From Deltaproteobacteria bacterium (GTDB lineage Bacteria; Desulfobacterota; Dissulfuribacteria; Dissulfuribacterales; JALVPX01), in assembly GCA_027061625.1 (NCBI GenBank), contig JAMOVF010000077.1:1-9480 (forward strand): a DNA stretch of 9,480 nt, in the 5' to 3' direction. Below, one piece after another: positions 1 to 6,813 of this stretch. Within the stretch, counting starts at the first letter, position 1; each line of letters begins with the position of its first letter. The position numbers and the translations under genes are program-made. A model generated the notes under the pieces. The model was not told where the DNA came from, did not search any database, and saw only the letters and a list, made by a program, of their open reading frames with translations.

Positions 1-969
1 CTTAACTATCCACCAACCAATAATTATTGCAATGGACATAGCTGTAATAGCCAGCAAAATTGCCTTGACAATAGCAGCCTTTTTCTGGGCTATAATAGAT
101 GATATATCCACAAATCTTACATATACTCCTGTGGGCTCATTTTTATAATCCGTAATGGGAGATGCTGTTAAAAGAGTTGGGCCGACTATTTTTGTTACAG
201 GCCCATGCATTGCCTGTTCTAGCAGCTTTTCATCTATAAGGCTGAACAACCTCTCATCTTTAGGAATATGAAGCACCCTGAAGTTGCCAATATGCTTAAT
301 ATCGCTATTACCTGCAGTTACTTTTACTTTTGAATATGCAAAGATGCCATTTTTCTCTTTATTTAAAGCAGCAAGTTGCTTGGCCACTTGATTAAGACTT
401 CTTATTATCTCTACACTGCCGATTACATTCCCTTCCTTCCCAAATATTGGAACCACTCCCCTTACTGCTAGTCCCACTCTGCCAGCTTCTATTCCCTTGA
501 TGCTTCTTCCTGTTGCAAGGGTCTCGGTAACAGTCTTTCTAAAGCTCGAAATATCATCACCAAACTTTTCGGGCTTCCACACCCTTAAAAAGGAATAACC
601 TGGAGGAATATGAAAGTGTATCTTAATAGGCAGTGCACTTCCCTTATTAAGAGAAGCACATAACGGTTTAATAGCAGAATAAAGCTTCACTCTATCCCTG
701 GCTTCCATAGCCTCTCTTACTTCCTTCATACTAGCAATAGTTATTGCTAATTGTCGGTTCTGTTCAGCCAGAGTCATGGCATTGTCCATTAAATCCTGAT
801 AGCCTTCTGCAGATTCCTGGACGAGAAGGTCCATTTTTTTCAAACCTTCCTGGCGGCTCATCCAGAGCTGGATGCCAAGCAAAAGGAAAATTATAGAGAT
901 AATTCCGGCTAATATTCGGATATTTAAGGGCCAATTTGTTGGATTACCTATTTTTTTAATAAATTTCAT
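1..969 (-). CDS. Methyl-accepting chemotaxis protein-like receptor, N-terminal part (partial)
   Basis: The frame is open from ATG at 969 to the window edge, giving 323 codons with no stop. A basic N-terminus is followed by a membrane segment at about residues 19-37, a long extracytoplasmic region of about 260 residues, and a second membrane segment at about 302-321 (ILLAITAMSIAIIIGWW). The sensory region contains HFHIPPGYSFLRVWKPEKFG near 118-137, followed by DDISSFR. This resembles the large double-Cache family (dCACHE_3 type) of bacterial chemoreceptors and sensor kinases. The next part, expected to be a HAMP domain and an MCP signalling domain, lies outside the window, so a sensor kinase or cyclase cannot be excluded. 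An MCP is favoured because the gene follows cheW in the same direction after a 74-nt gap. A GGAG sequence lies 9 nt before the ATG. The ligand cannot be inferred, and whether a CheR-tethering C-terminal pentapeptide exists cannot be seen. Confidence 0.8.
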   Translation of the reverse strand, partial: MKFIKKIGNPTNWPLNIRILAGIISIIFLLLGIQLWMSRQEGLKKMDLLVQESAEGYQDLMDNAMTLAEQNRQLAITIASMKEVREAMEARDRVKLYSAIKPLCASLNKGSALPIKIHFHIPPGYSFLRVWKPEKFGDDISSFRKTVTETLATGRSIKGIEAGRVGLAVRGVVPIFGKEGNVIGSVEIIRSLNQVAKQLAALNKEKNGIFAYSKVKVTAGNSDIKHIGNFRVLHIPKDERLFSLIDEKLLEQAMHGPVTKIVGPTLLTASPITDYKNEPTGVYVRFVDISSIIAQKKAAIVKAILLAITAMSIAIIIGWWIVK

Positions 970-1043
970 AGCCTAATGCTCCAGCTGAGTAGATTACTTA
1001 ATTCTTGCAGTGCACTATACTTATATCGTCCTATTTCCAGGCC

Positions 1044-1547
1044 TTAGCCAGCCTTCTCCGGATTTTCCAAGGCCTCTCTATCCAATACCATGAGCAGGTT
1101 ACGCGGAAGTTTGCACACAAACTTTACAAAACTTCGGTCCACGCCTGCTATTGTGTCTGGGGGCGGTTCAATCTGGGATTTAGGAACAGAAATAACATCA
1201 CCTATCCTTTGAACAAGAAGGCTAATGGGCTCTTCTCTATTACCTGTGATAACATTATTATGGCTTATTTCTTGTTCTTTTTGCGCTTCTTTTTTCAATC
1301 CAAGCCTTTTGGCTAGGTTAATGGCGGTAAGTATCTGACCTCTCAAATTCACCACACCTGCCACATAATCTGGGGCAAGAGGAACTGGTGTTACATCCAA
1401 GGCCCGGTTAATCTCAATTACTTCATCAATTGGCAGACCAAATAAATGGTCATTGTAGAAGAAAGTTGTAAATTCCAACGTATCTTCATTACGAAGTTCT
1501 GGTGTACTTTCTATCTCAGAAATATTATTTTGATTCATGTCACTCAT
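1044..1547 (-). CDS. cheW: Chemotaxis coupling protein CheW
   Basis: CheW is a cytoplasmic SH3-like adaptor that joins chemoreceptors to the CheA kinase. From the ATG at 1547 the protein has 167 residues, the usual size. It is a single CheW domain preceded by an acidic tail of about 20 residues. The typical signature GVVNLRGQILTAINL is present, with FGLPIDEVIEI before it and a C-terminal FVCKLPRNLLMVLDRE strand region. The frame stays open upstream to an ATG at 1559 and a TTG at 1562, but GGAG at 1554-1557 sits 6 nt before the ATG at 1547, so that start is preferred. The gap to the cheA stop is 21 nt, which indicates co-transcription. This free CheW complements the two CheW-like domains inside CheA. 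Confidence 0.93.
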   Translation of the reverse strand: MSDMNQNNISEIESTPELRNEDTLEFTTFFYNDHLFGLPIDEVIEINRALDVTPVPLAPDYVAGVVNLRGQILTAINLAKRLGLKKEAQKEQEISHNNVITGNREEPISLLVQRIGDVISVPKSQIEPPPDTIAGVDRSFVKFVCKLPRNLLMVLDREALENPEKAG

Positions 1548-1553
1548 GGTATT

Positions 1554-1557
1554 CTCC
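1554..1557 (-). promoter_or_regulatory. Shine-Dalgarno site deciding the cheW start
   Basis: GGAG on the minus strand lies 6 nt upstream of the ATG at 1547. The alternative starts at 1559 (ATG) and 1562 (TTG) have no comparable purine-rich site at a suitable distance and would place this site inside the coding region. Confidence 0.6.
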
Positions 1558-1568
1558 ATCAATTTCAG

Positions 1569-4289
1569 TTATGCAGCTTGCTGCATTTCTGTAGAACCCA
1601 ATAGATTTTGAACTGCATTCAAGACTTGATCTCTGTCAAGCTTGGGCTGATAGTCATTTACACCAGCTTGTACACCACGCCTCCGATCTTCTTCACCAGA
1701 GAGTGATGTAACTGCGATTATAGGCATATCTTTAAACTTATCATTACTTCGTATAGCTTTGGTAAGCTCAAAGCCATTCATTCTTGGCATTTCAATATCT
1801 GTGATAAGGAGGTCAAAGTCCTCTTTTTCCAGAATTTCAAGAGCTGCTTGTCCATCTTCTGCAGTTACCACTTCATAACCTGCTGCCTCTAAATATGAGG
1901 AAAGGAGGTTTCTATAAAAACTAGAATCTTCTGCTACCAAAATTCTTGCCTGATGAGCAGTAGCCACTTTGGGAACCACAAAGAAATCTGGATCATAGAT
2001 TTGAATAATATTAAAGACATCCAGAAAGAGAGTGGTGCGATCTTTCAATATAGCAGATCCCAAAATTCCCTCTTGCTTAAAGGCCTCATCTTCTACTTCT
2101 ACTGAAGTATCAAGGCTGTCATCTATTCTAGACACAAGGAATGCTATGTCTTTTTCATTCATATGGAAAATTATTAAGTGGTAATGATCCTGTTCAGGCA
2201 GAGGAGAAATGGGCAGATAATTTTCAAGCCTTATTACAGGCATGGAATGGCCCCTGAACTGTATCACTTCCTTACCGCCCACTATTTCGATATCAGCTAT
2301 CGACACCTTATCCAGCCTGTTAACCAGTGCCAGAGGCAGCGCAAAGTATTCATCTTCTGCAATAGTAAACAGGAGCAAGAATTGACGTTCATCTTCTCCA
2401 CTGAGCTTGTCTGAAACTAAAGTTGTTTGCCGCTTGGAATCTTCCGCTCTGAGATTTAGAGTTGAGGCAATACCCACAACATCCAGGATCAAAGCCACCC
2501 TTCCATCGCCCATAAGGGTAGTTCCTGCATAGCAATTTATGTGCTTTAGATGCTGTCCAAGAGGCTTTACCACAATTTCTTCTGAGTCATTAATAGCATC
2601 TACCACTAGGCCAAATTGCCTATCACCTGAATTAAGAACCACTATGTTGAGGCCGCTGCTACTACTTTCCTTATCATCACATTCCTCACATTTAAGGACT
2701 CTATTCAGCCTTATAAGAGGCAAAATCTGCCCTCGGAGGCGATAAAACTCTGAATTGCCTATAACCTGGACATTTTTCTCCATAGCTTCTGTGGATAGGC
2801 GCACCAATTCAACTAGGTTAACTTGGGGTATAGCATAACGCTGGCCTCCGCTCCTAACGATAAGAGCAGGAATTATTGCAAGGGTTAAAGGAATTTTTAT
2901 ACGCACTGTGGTCCCAAGACCTTTTTCGCTATTTAACTCCACAGTACCGCCCAGCTTTTCTATATTCGTTTTGACCACATCCATGCCTACACCGCGGCCA
3001 GATATATTCGTGACTTGTTCAGCAGTGGAAAAACCAGGCTGGAAAATAAGCATTAAGGCCTCACGATCTGAAATAGTAGCTGCTTGTTCAGGGGTTATAA
3101 CCCCCTTCTCTATGGCCTTTGCTTTCACTTTTTCAGGATCAATGCCGGCTCCATCATCCTGAATTTCGATTATCACCTGCCCGCCTTCATGATAGGCCCG
3201 CATGACCAGGGTGCCGATGGCTGGTTTGTCTTTTTGTATACGGATTTCTGGACTCTCTATACCGTGGTCAATGGAGTTCCGAACCATATGGGTTAGAGGA
3301 TCCTTGATGACTTCTATGATAGAACGGTCCAGTTCTGTTTCTGCACCCTCAATCCGGAGCTGCACCTGTTTCTTAGCTCCTCTTGATAAGTCTCTTACGA
3401 TCCTGGGAAATTTATTGAACACATTACCAATAGGCTGCATCCTAGTTTTCATGATCTGTTCCTGCAGATCAGTTACAACCAGACTCATGCGCTGATTTGC
3501 AGTTATCAACTCAGGATCACTCAATTGAGTTGCTATCTGCACCAGCCTATTTCTGGAAAGGACCAGCTCACCAGCCAAATTCATTAATTTATCCAACAGA
3601 TGGACATCTACCCTGACGTGAGTTTCAGTTAAATGAGCCGTAGGAGCAGCAGGCTTTTTTAATTTAGGTTTCGTTGTTGGAGCTTTGTCTTTTTTCGATT
3701 CCGCCTTAACAGGCTCTTCTTTTGCAGTTTCTGTTTTGGAAGATTTATCTTCCTTGCTTTCTCCAGATTCAGCTTCTTGTTTGGTTGTCTCCTGTTCAGA
3801 TTGAACAACTTTGTCATCCTCAGCTGTTTCAGGTTCAGCATTCTTGGTTTCTTCAGGACTGCTCTGCTCTTTAGGCTTATCTTCGTCCTTTTCTTTGGTC
3901 AATTTTTCAGCAAAGTTCCTCAATTCAACAATGAAATCCAAATACTCAATGTCATCAGGCTCTTTGCCGCTCTGTTCCAAAGAGGCGAGTATAGCTTTTA
4001 TATAATCTACAGACTGCAGCAATATCGTAGTTATTTCTTCATCCACCCGCACCAATCCATCACGCACTTTTGATAAAATATCCTCGGAAAAATGCGCTAT
4101 GCCTTCAAGGGTTGTAAAACCAAAGAAGCCGGCTGTACCCTTGATGGTATGGACAGTCCTGAAAATCGATTTAATCAGTTCGCCATTTTCAGGATCTTGC
4201 TCCAGCTCTACGAAGTCCTGGTCTAACTGTTCCAGATTCTCTTTGGCTTCTGCCAGAAAGTCCTTTAGAATTTCGTCTTCCATGCTCAT
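1569..4289 (-). CDS. cheA: Hybrid chemotaxis histidine kinase CheA with two CheW domains and a receiver domain
   Basis: CheA is the cytoplasmic kinase that autophosphorylates on an HPt histidine and donates phosphate to CheY and CheB. Domains in the 906-residue product: HPt at about 5-105 with the phospho-acceptor His47 in HTIKGTAGFFGF; a charged Lys/Glu/Pro-rich linker at about 131-218 in place of a recognisable P2 domain; dimerisation helices at about 224-285; HATPase at about 320-468 with N-box HMVRNSIDHG (334-343), DDGAGID (378-384) and GRGVGMDVV (431-439); CheW-like domains at about 472-612 and 634-768; and a C-terminal receiver at about 782-898 with acidic E787/D788, phospho-acceptor Asp831, Thr861 and Lys883. 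The first CheW-like domain carries a small CEEC motif at 534-537. AAGGAG (4298-4303) lies 8 nt before the start ATG. The gene follows cheR and precedes cheW. Overall layout is known for hybrid CheAs; it is longer than E. coli CheA because of the second CheW-like domain and the receiver. Confidence 0.95.
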   Translation of the reverse strand: MSMEDEILKDFLAEAKENLEQLDQDFVELEQDPENGELIKSIFRTVHTIKGTAGFFGFTTLEGIAHFSEDILSKVRDGLVRVDEEITTILLQSVDYIKAILASLEQSGKEPDDIEYLDFIVELRNFAEKLTKEKDEDKPKEQSSPEETKNAEPETAEDDKVVQSEQETTKQEAESGESKEDKSSKTETAKEEPVKAESKKDKAPTTKPKLKKPAAPTAHLTETHVRVDVHLLDKLMNLAGELVLSRNRLVQIATQLSDPELITANQRMSLVVTDLQEQIMKTRMQPIGNVFNKFPRIVRDLSRGAKKQVQLRIEGAETELDRSIIEVIKDPLTHMVRNSIDHGIESPEIRIQKDKPAIGTLVMRAYHEGGQVIIEIQDDGAGIDPEKVKAKAIEKGVITPEQAATISDREALMLIFQPGFSTAEQVTNISGRGVGMDVVKTNIEKLGGTVELNSEKGLGTTVRIKIPLTLAIIPALIVRSGGQRYAIPQVNLVELVRLSTEAMEKNVQVIGNSEFYRLRGQILPLIRLNRVLKCEECDDKESSSSGLNIVVLNSGDRQFGLVVDAINDSEEIVVKPLGQHLKHINCYAGTTLMGDGRVALILDVVGIASTLNLRAEDSKRQTTLVSDKLSGEDERQFLLLFTIAEDEYFALPLALVNRLDKVSIADIEIVGGKEVIQFRGHSMPVIRLENYLPISPLPEQDHYHLIIFHMNEKDIAFLVSRIDDSLDTSVEVEDEAFKQEGILGSAILKDRTTLFLDVFNIIQIYDPDFFVVPKVATAHQARILVAEDSSFYRNLLSSYLEAAGYEVVTAEDGQAALEILEKEDFDLLITDIEMPRMNGFELTKAIRSNDKFKDMPIIAVTSLSGEEDRRRGVQAGVNDYQPKLDRDQVLNAVQNLLGSTEMQQAA
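1571..1586. repeat. Short inverted repeat at the 3' end of cheA
   Basis: The arms ATGCAGC (1571-1577) and GCTGCAT (1580-1586) are perfectly complementary around a 2-nt centre. They encode the last residues of CheA (MQQAA) and end at the stop codon, just before cheW. No T-run follows in the direction of transcription, so it is not a rho-independent terminator. It could form a small RNA hairpin at the gene junction, or be a by-product of the repeated Gln and Ala codons. Confidence 0.35.
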
Positions 4290-5121
4290 TGCTCACACTC
4301 CTTGTAGAATTCCCACCATCTTTTTGCCAGCAGGTCGTCCGGCCAAAGGATTTTCTCTTCATGCTGGATGGAAGCCCCATAGCGGACTCGGTTGCACCAA
4401 GAAAGAGGTAGCCTCCTGGGTTGAGTACTGAAACCAGCTTTTCGAGTATCTTTTTCTTTGTTTCCGGATCAAAATAGATAAGGACATAGCGGCAAAAAAT
4501 TACATCAAAGGTTCCTATACCCACAAAGGGACTTAAAAGATTCATCTTTTTAAAACGCACCATGCGTTTCAATTTTTCACTTATGATCCAAAAAGCACCC
4601 TGCTGTTTGAAATATTTGACAAGTAGATTAACAGGAAGTCCTCTATTTACTTCCACCTGAGTAAATCGCCCTGCCATACCCTTTTGAATCGCCTGCTGCG
4701 ATATATCTGTAGCAAGTATTTCAGCCTTTCCAGCTGCTAGATGCGGAAATTTTTCTGCCAAAATTATGGCAATACTGTAAGGCTCCTGACCTGTTGAACA
4801 GGCTGCACTCCAAAACCTGATCTTTTTGCCATTAGCTGAAAGATTTGGAATGATTTCTTTTTCCAGGGTTTGAAATGGATGAAGATCCCTGAAAAAATAG
4901 GTCTCATTGGTAGTCATGGCCTCAATAATCTGATCCTTAAGCTTAGGAGTCATATTGAACTTTGCCTTTCTATAAAGCTCATCTATGCTCCTGAGGCCAA
5001 TGGCCCTGGATAGTTCATTGAGACGGCTTTCAATCAGATATTCTTTGCCAGGCTTTAAAGCAATTCCACTGGAGCTTTTTACCAAACCGGCAAAGAAAGT
5101 GAATTGTTCAGCGGCTATCAT
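4189..5121 (-). CDS. cheR: Chemotaxis receptor methyltransferase CheR (3' end possibly frameshifted)
   Basis: CheR transfers methyl groups from S-adenosylmethionine to glutamates of chemoreceptors for adaptation. An N-terminal helical domain (about 1-85) contains TTNETYFFRD at 70-79. The SAM-binding core has FWSAACSTGQEPYSIA (103-118, with Glu113), Asp139 in ATDIS, and VIFCRYVLIYFD (207-218). The core ends in ATESAMGL and FGRTTCWQK (259-267), a normal CheR C-terminus. Residue 212 is Tyr where CheR proteins usually have Asn (FCRN). After Lys267 the frame runs on for 43 unusual Arg/Gly/Ser-rich residues and overlaps the start of cheA by 101 nt. A -1 shift at the A5 run (4321-4325) would instead give the tail RWWEFYKECEQ and a stop in an ATGA overlap with cheA, making a 278-residue protein of typical size. 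A GAGG site lies 10 nt before the start ATG. Confidence 0.9.
   Translation of the reverse strand: MIAAEQFTFFAGLVKSSSGIALKPGKEYLIESRLNELSRAIGLRSIDELYRKAKFNMTPKLKDQIIEAMTTNETYFFRDLHPFQTLEKEIIPNLSANGKKIRFWSAACSTGQEPYSIAIILAEKFPHLAAGKAEILATDISQQAIQKGMAGRFTQVEVNRGLPVNLLVKYFKQQGAFWIISEKLKRMVRFKKMNLLSPFVGIGTFDVIFCRYVLIYFDPETKKKILEKLVSVLNPGGYLFLGATESAMGLPSSMKRKSFGRTTCWQKDGGNSTRSVSNEHGRRNSKGLSGRSQRESGTVRPGLRRAGARS
4321..4326 (-). other. A5 homopolymer, possible frameshift position in cheR
   Basis: On the minus strand this reads CAAAAA across codons Gln266-Lys267 of CheR, followed by G. The recognisable CheR homology ends here. With one extra A, or a -1 slip of the Lys tRNA, the new frame reads 11 codons and stops in the ATGA shared with the cheA start (stop 4286-4288). 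Not a canonical XXXYYYZ slippery heptamer, so a homopolymer undercall is at least as likely as recoding. Confidence 0.45.
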
Positions 5122-5143
5122 TTTTGCTTTACCTCAAGTGGTC

Positions 5144-6301
5144 TCAAATTCTTCCCGCTTTTTTTGCTGGCATTCCCATTTGGCTGTGTATGCCTGCCAC
5201 CTCTAAAATTGCTGGTGTAAGTTCGTCCAAGCCGCAGATCCTGTCTGCCAAACCGTGATCAGTCACAAATCTCGGCATTCCCCATACAACAGAGGTTTCT
5301 TTGTCTTGCACGATAATATATGCTCCTTTTGCCTTAAGCAGTTTGCACCCTTCGAGCCCATCTCTTCCCATGCCAGTCATAATCACTCCCACCACCTTTG
5401 ATCCATATGTTCGGGCAAGGGAACGGAAAAGCGGGTCTACTGCGGGTCTGCAGCTATTTTCATGAGGTTTTTGATTCAGACGGATAACTTTTTTGTTTCC
5501 ATCAGATTCCAATTGCATATGGTAATCACCAGGCGCCAAATACACTCTGCCGCCTCTAACGCTTTCTCCATCTTTGGCTTCTGCAACTAGCAGTTTCGAT
5601 TTATCATTAAGCCTTTTAGCAAGTTGTGTAGTAAAAACCGGCGGCATATGCTGTACTAAAAATACTGGCAACTTGAAATGAGCTGGAAAATTGGGAATTA
5701 CATGATCAAGGGCTTTAGGGCCACCAGTAGATACTCCTATACCTATGGCCTCCGGCCTGAATCCTGGGCGTGGCAACTGGATTATTCTGCATCCATTAGA
5801 AGTTTGTTTATTAAAATGGCTGATGTTATGATGCTGTTTCTGCTTGTCAGCAAACCGTTTTCCCCGCCTGTTATTAGTCTTTTGGGACGGATGTCTTTTT
5901 TCCTTACCAAAAGCGCGGATCTTTGGAATCAATTCCTCTTCCACTACCCTAGCGCTTTCAGCAAAATTACTGCGGCCAGTTGGTTTGGCTACAAAATCAA
6001 AGGCCCCTTTTGACAGTGCAGTTATAGTGGTATCTGCGCCCCTGGATGTAAGCGTAGAAAACATTATAACCCCCACATTTAGTTTACGGCGCCTTATCTC
6101 ATCCAATGTCTGCAGACCATCCATTTTAGGCATTTCAACATCCAGCACCAGAAGGTCTGGTTTCACTTTTCCAATCTTTCTAAGGGCTTCCTCACCATTT
6201 ATGGCCGTTCCAACCACCTGCATATCTTTTTGCATTGAAATGGCCCTTTGAAGAATCCTTTGAAAGACTACTGAATCGTCAACAATAAGGACCTTGATCA
6301 T
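5144..6301 (-). CDS. cheB: Chemotaxis response regulator protein-glutamate methylesterase CheB
   Basis: CheB removes methyl groups from, and often deamidates, chemoreceptor glutamate/glutamine sites when phosphorylated by CheA. The 385-residue product has an N-terminal receiver (about 1-120) with Asp8/Asp9, phospho-acceptor Asp54 (VLDVEMPKMDG), Thr83 and Lys106 (AKPTG). A basic, Lys/Arg/His/Asn-rich linker spans about 133-170. The C-terminal esterase domain (about 184-372) shows the catalytic triad Ser191 (GVSTGGPKAL), His218 (VQHMPPVFT) and Asp314 (MTGMGRDG). The start ATG overlaps the cheY stop as ATGA (6298-6301). The only purine-rich site (GGAGG) is 1 nt from the ATG, so translation probably depends on coupling to cheY; MIKVLIVDD is the first beta strand, which leaves no room for a later start. 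An A7 run near the 3' end (5159-5165) offers an alternative -1 reading frame. Confidence 0.95.
   Translation of the reverse strand: MIKVLIVDDSVVFQRILQRAISMQKDMQVVGTAINGEEALRKIGKVKPDLLVLDVEMPKMDGLQTLDEIRRRKLNVGVIMFSTLTSRGADTTITALSKGAFDFVAKPTGRSNFAESARVVEEELIPKIRAFGKEKRHPSQKTNNRRGKRFADKQKQHHNISHFNKQTSNGCRIIQLPRPGFRPEAIGIGVSTGGPKALDHVIPNFPAHFKLPVFLVQHMPPVFTTQLAKRLNDKSKLLVAEAKDGESVRGGRVYLAPGDYHMQLESDGNKKVIRLNQKPHENSCRPAVDPLFRSLARTYGSKVVGVIMTGMGRDGLEGCKLLKAKGAYIIVQDKETSVVWGMPRFVTDHGLADRICGLDELTPAILEVAGIHSQMGMPAKKAGRI
5159..5165 (-). other. A7 slippery-type homopolymer near the 3' end of cheB
   Basis: On the minus strand the codons are GCA AAA AAA GCG (Ala379-Lys381), so A_AAA_AAA is in phase with a classic -1 slippery heptamer. 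Zero frame ends five codons later (AGRI, stop at 5144). The -1 frame stays open for 13 codons (SGKNLRPLEVKQK) and stops in an ATGA overlap with the cheR start (5118-5121). No obvious strong downstream stem-loop was seen. A homopolymer length error is an alternative explanation. Confidence 0.4.
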
Positions 6302-6669
6302 GCCTCCAGCACCATCCTGACTTTTTCTTCCAACATCTCTGGTGTAAAAGGCTTCATTAAATATTCATCTGCGCCAGCCATAACAGCTTTTATGACATTA
6401 TTTTGCTGATTTTCCGTGGTAACCATCATTACCTTGGTCGCATCCCATTTGGGATTCTTTCTGATATTCACCAAACAGTCATACCCTTCCATTTCAGGCA
6501 TATACCAATCCAGAAAAACCAAATTGAATGGGCCTTCCTTCTCTATTTTTTCAAGGGCAACTTTTCCATTTTCTGCTTCCACAATTTCCTCGAAGAGGCC
6601 CATCTGTCTGATGGCGCTTTTTACGATATTCCTCATAGATTTGGAGTCATCCACCACTAAGGCCTTCAT
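6298..6669 (-). CDS. cheY: Chemotaxis response regulator CheY
   Basis: This is a stand-alone receiver domain of 123 residues with no output domain, the size of classical CheY. When phosphorylated by CheA such proteins bind the flagellar switch and change rotation. Conserved residues: acidic pocket Asp7/Asp8 (LVVDDSKSMR), phospho-acceptor Asp54 in FLDWYMPEMEG (the DW pair is typical of true CheY proteins), Thr84 (MMVTTE), Tyr103 and Lys106 (DEYLMKPF). These correspond to the phosphorylation and switch residues of E. coli CheY. AGGGG lies 6-7 nt before the ATG. It is the first gene of the operon, behind a sigma-28-like promoter, and its stop overlaps the cheB start as ATGA. Because CheA also carries a receiver, this free CheY is the better candidate for the motor signal. 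Confidence 0.94.
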   Translation of the reverse strand: MKALVVDDSKSMRNIVKSAIRQMGLFEEIVEAENGKVALEKIEKEGPFNLVFLDWYMPEMEGYDCLVNIRKNPKWDATKVMMVTTENQQNNVIKAVMAGADEYLMKPFTPEMLEEKVRMVLEA

Positions 6670-6748
6670 AAGACACCCCTTTTTGCATTAAGACCCACTC
6701 TCGCTCGCATTCCTTCCCACCCATAGTTATTTTCGGGTTCTAAAGGTT

Positions 6749-6775
6749 TTATCGTACTGGCCAATGAAAATATTA
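6749..6775 (-). promoter_or_regulatory. Sigma-28 (FliA)-like promoter of the chemotaxis operon
   Basis: On the minus strand TAATATTT (6768-6775), an 11-nt spacer and TACGATAA (6749-6756) match the FliA consensus TAAAGTTT-N11-GCCGATAA at 6 of 8 positions in each half with exact spacing. Transcription would start near 6742, leaving a leader of roughly 70 nt before cheY. The position upstream of the first gene of a chemotaxis operon supports the call, since chemotaxis genes are often late flagellar genes. Any sigma-70 match in this stretch is poorer (TTGATT and TACGAT with a 19-nt spacer). Confidence 0.55.
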
Positions 6776-6785
6776 AATCAAAAAG

Positions 6786-6813
6786 TTGACCTTTTTACGG
6801 ACTCGCTTAAAAA
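6786..6813 (+). promoter_or_regulatory. Candidate sigma-70 promoter for ileS
   Basis: TTGACC (6786-6791; 5 of 6 matches to TTGACA) is followed after 16 nt by TAAAAA (6808-6813; 4 of 6 matches to TATAAT). The start would be near 6820, about 50 nt before the ileS ATG. TATGAT at 6826-6831 is a better -10 by itself but has no fitting -35. The element lies 10 bp from the sigma-28-like site of the divergent operon, so the two promoters would be arranged back to back. Prediction by eye only. Confidence 0.3.

Noticed and set aside
1011..1043. Second sigma-28-like -10 (GACGATAT on the minus strand) between cheW and the receptor gene
   Set aside because: It matches the -10 half moderately, but no -35 half lies at the 11-nt spacing, so an internal promoter is not supported.
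1571..1586. Terminator between cheA and cheW
   Set aside because: The inverted repeat has only a 2-nt loop and no following U-run, and cheW clearly continues the operon.
3777..4431. Plus-strand open frames opposite cheA and cheR
   Set aside because: They are antisense shadows of strongly supported genes, with hydrophobic or Ser-rich composition arising from the complement of acidic/Lys-rich codons.
6669..6711. Small upstream ORF (MRARVGLNAKRGVL) ending in ATGA with cheY
   Set aside because: Its purine-rich site is only 1 nt from the ATG and cheY has its own good ribosome-binding site; 14 codons give no coding evidence.
6669..6725. G-quadruplex in the cheY leader
   Set aside because: Four G-runs exist on the minus strand, but the loops between them are about 1, 19 and 14 nt, too long for a convincing structure.
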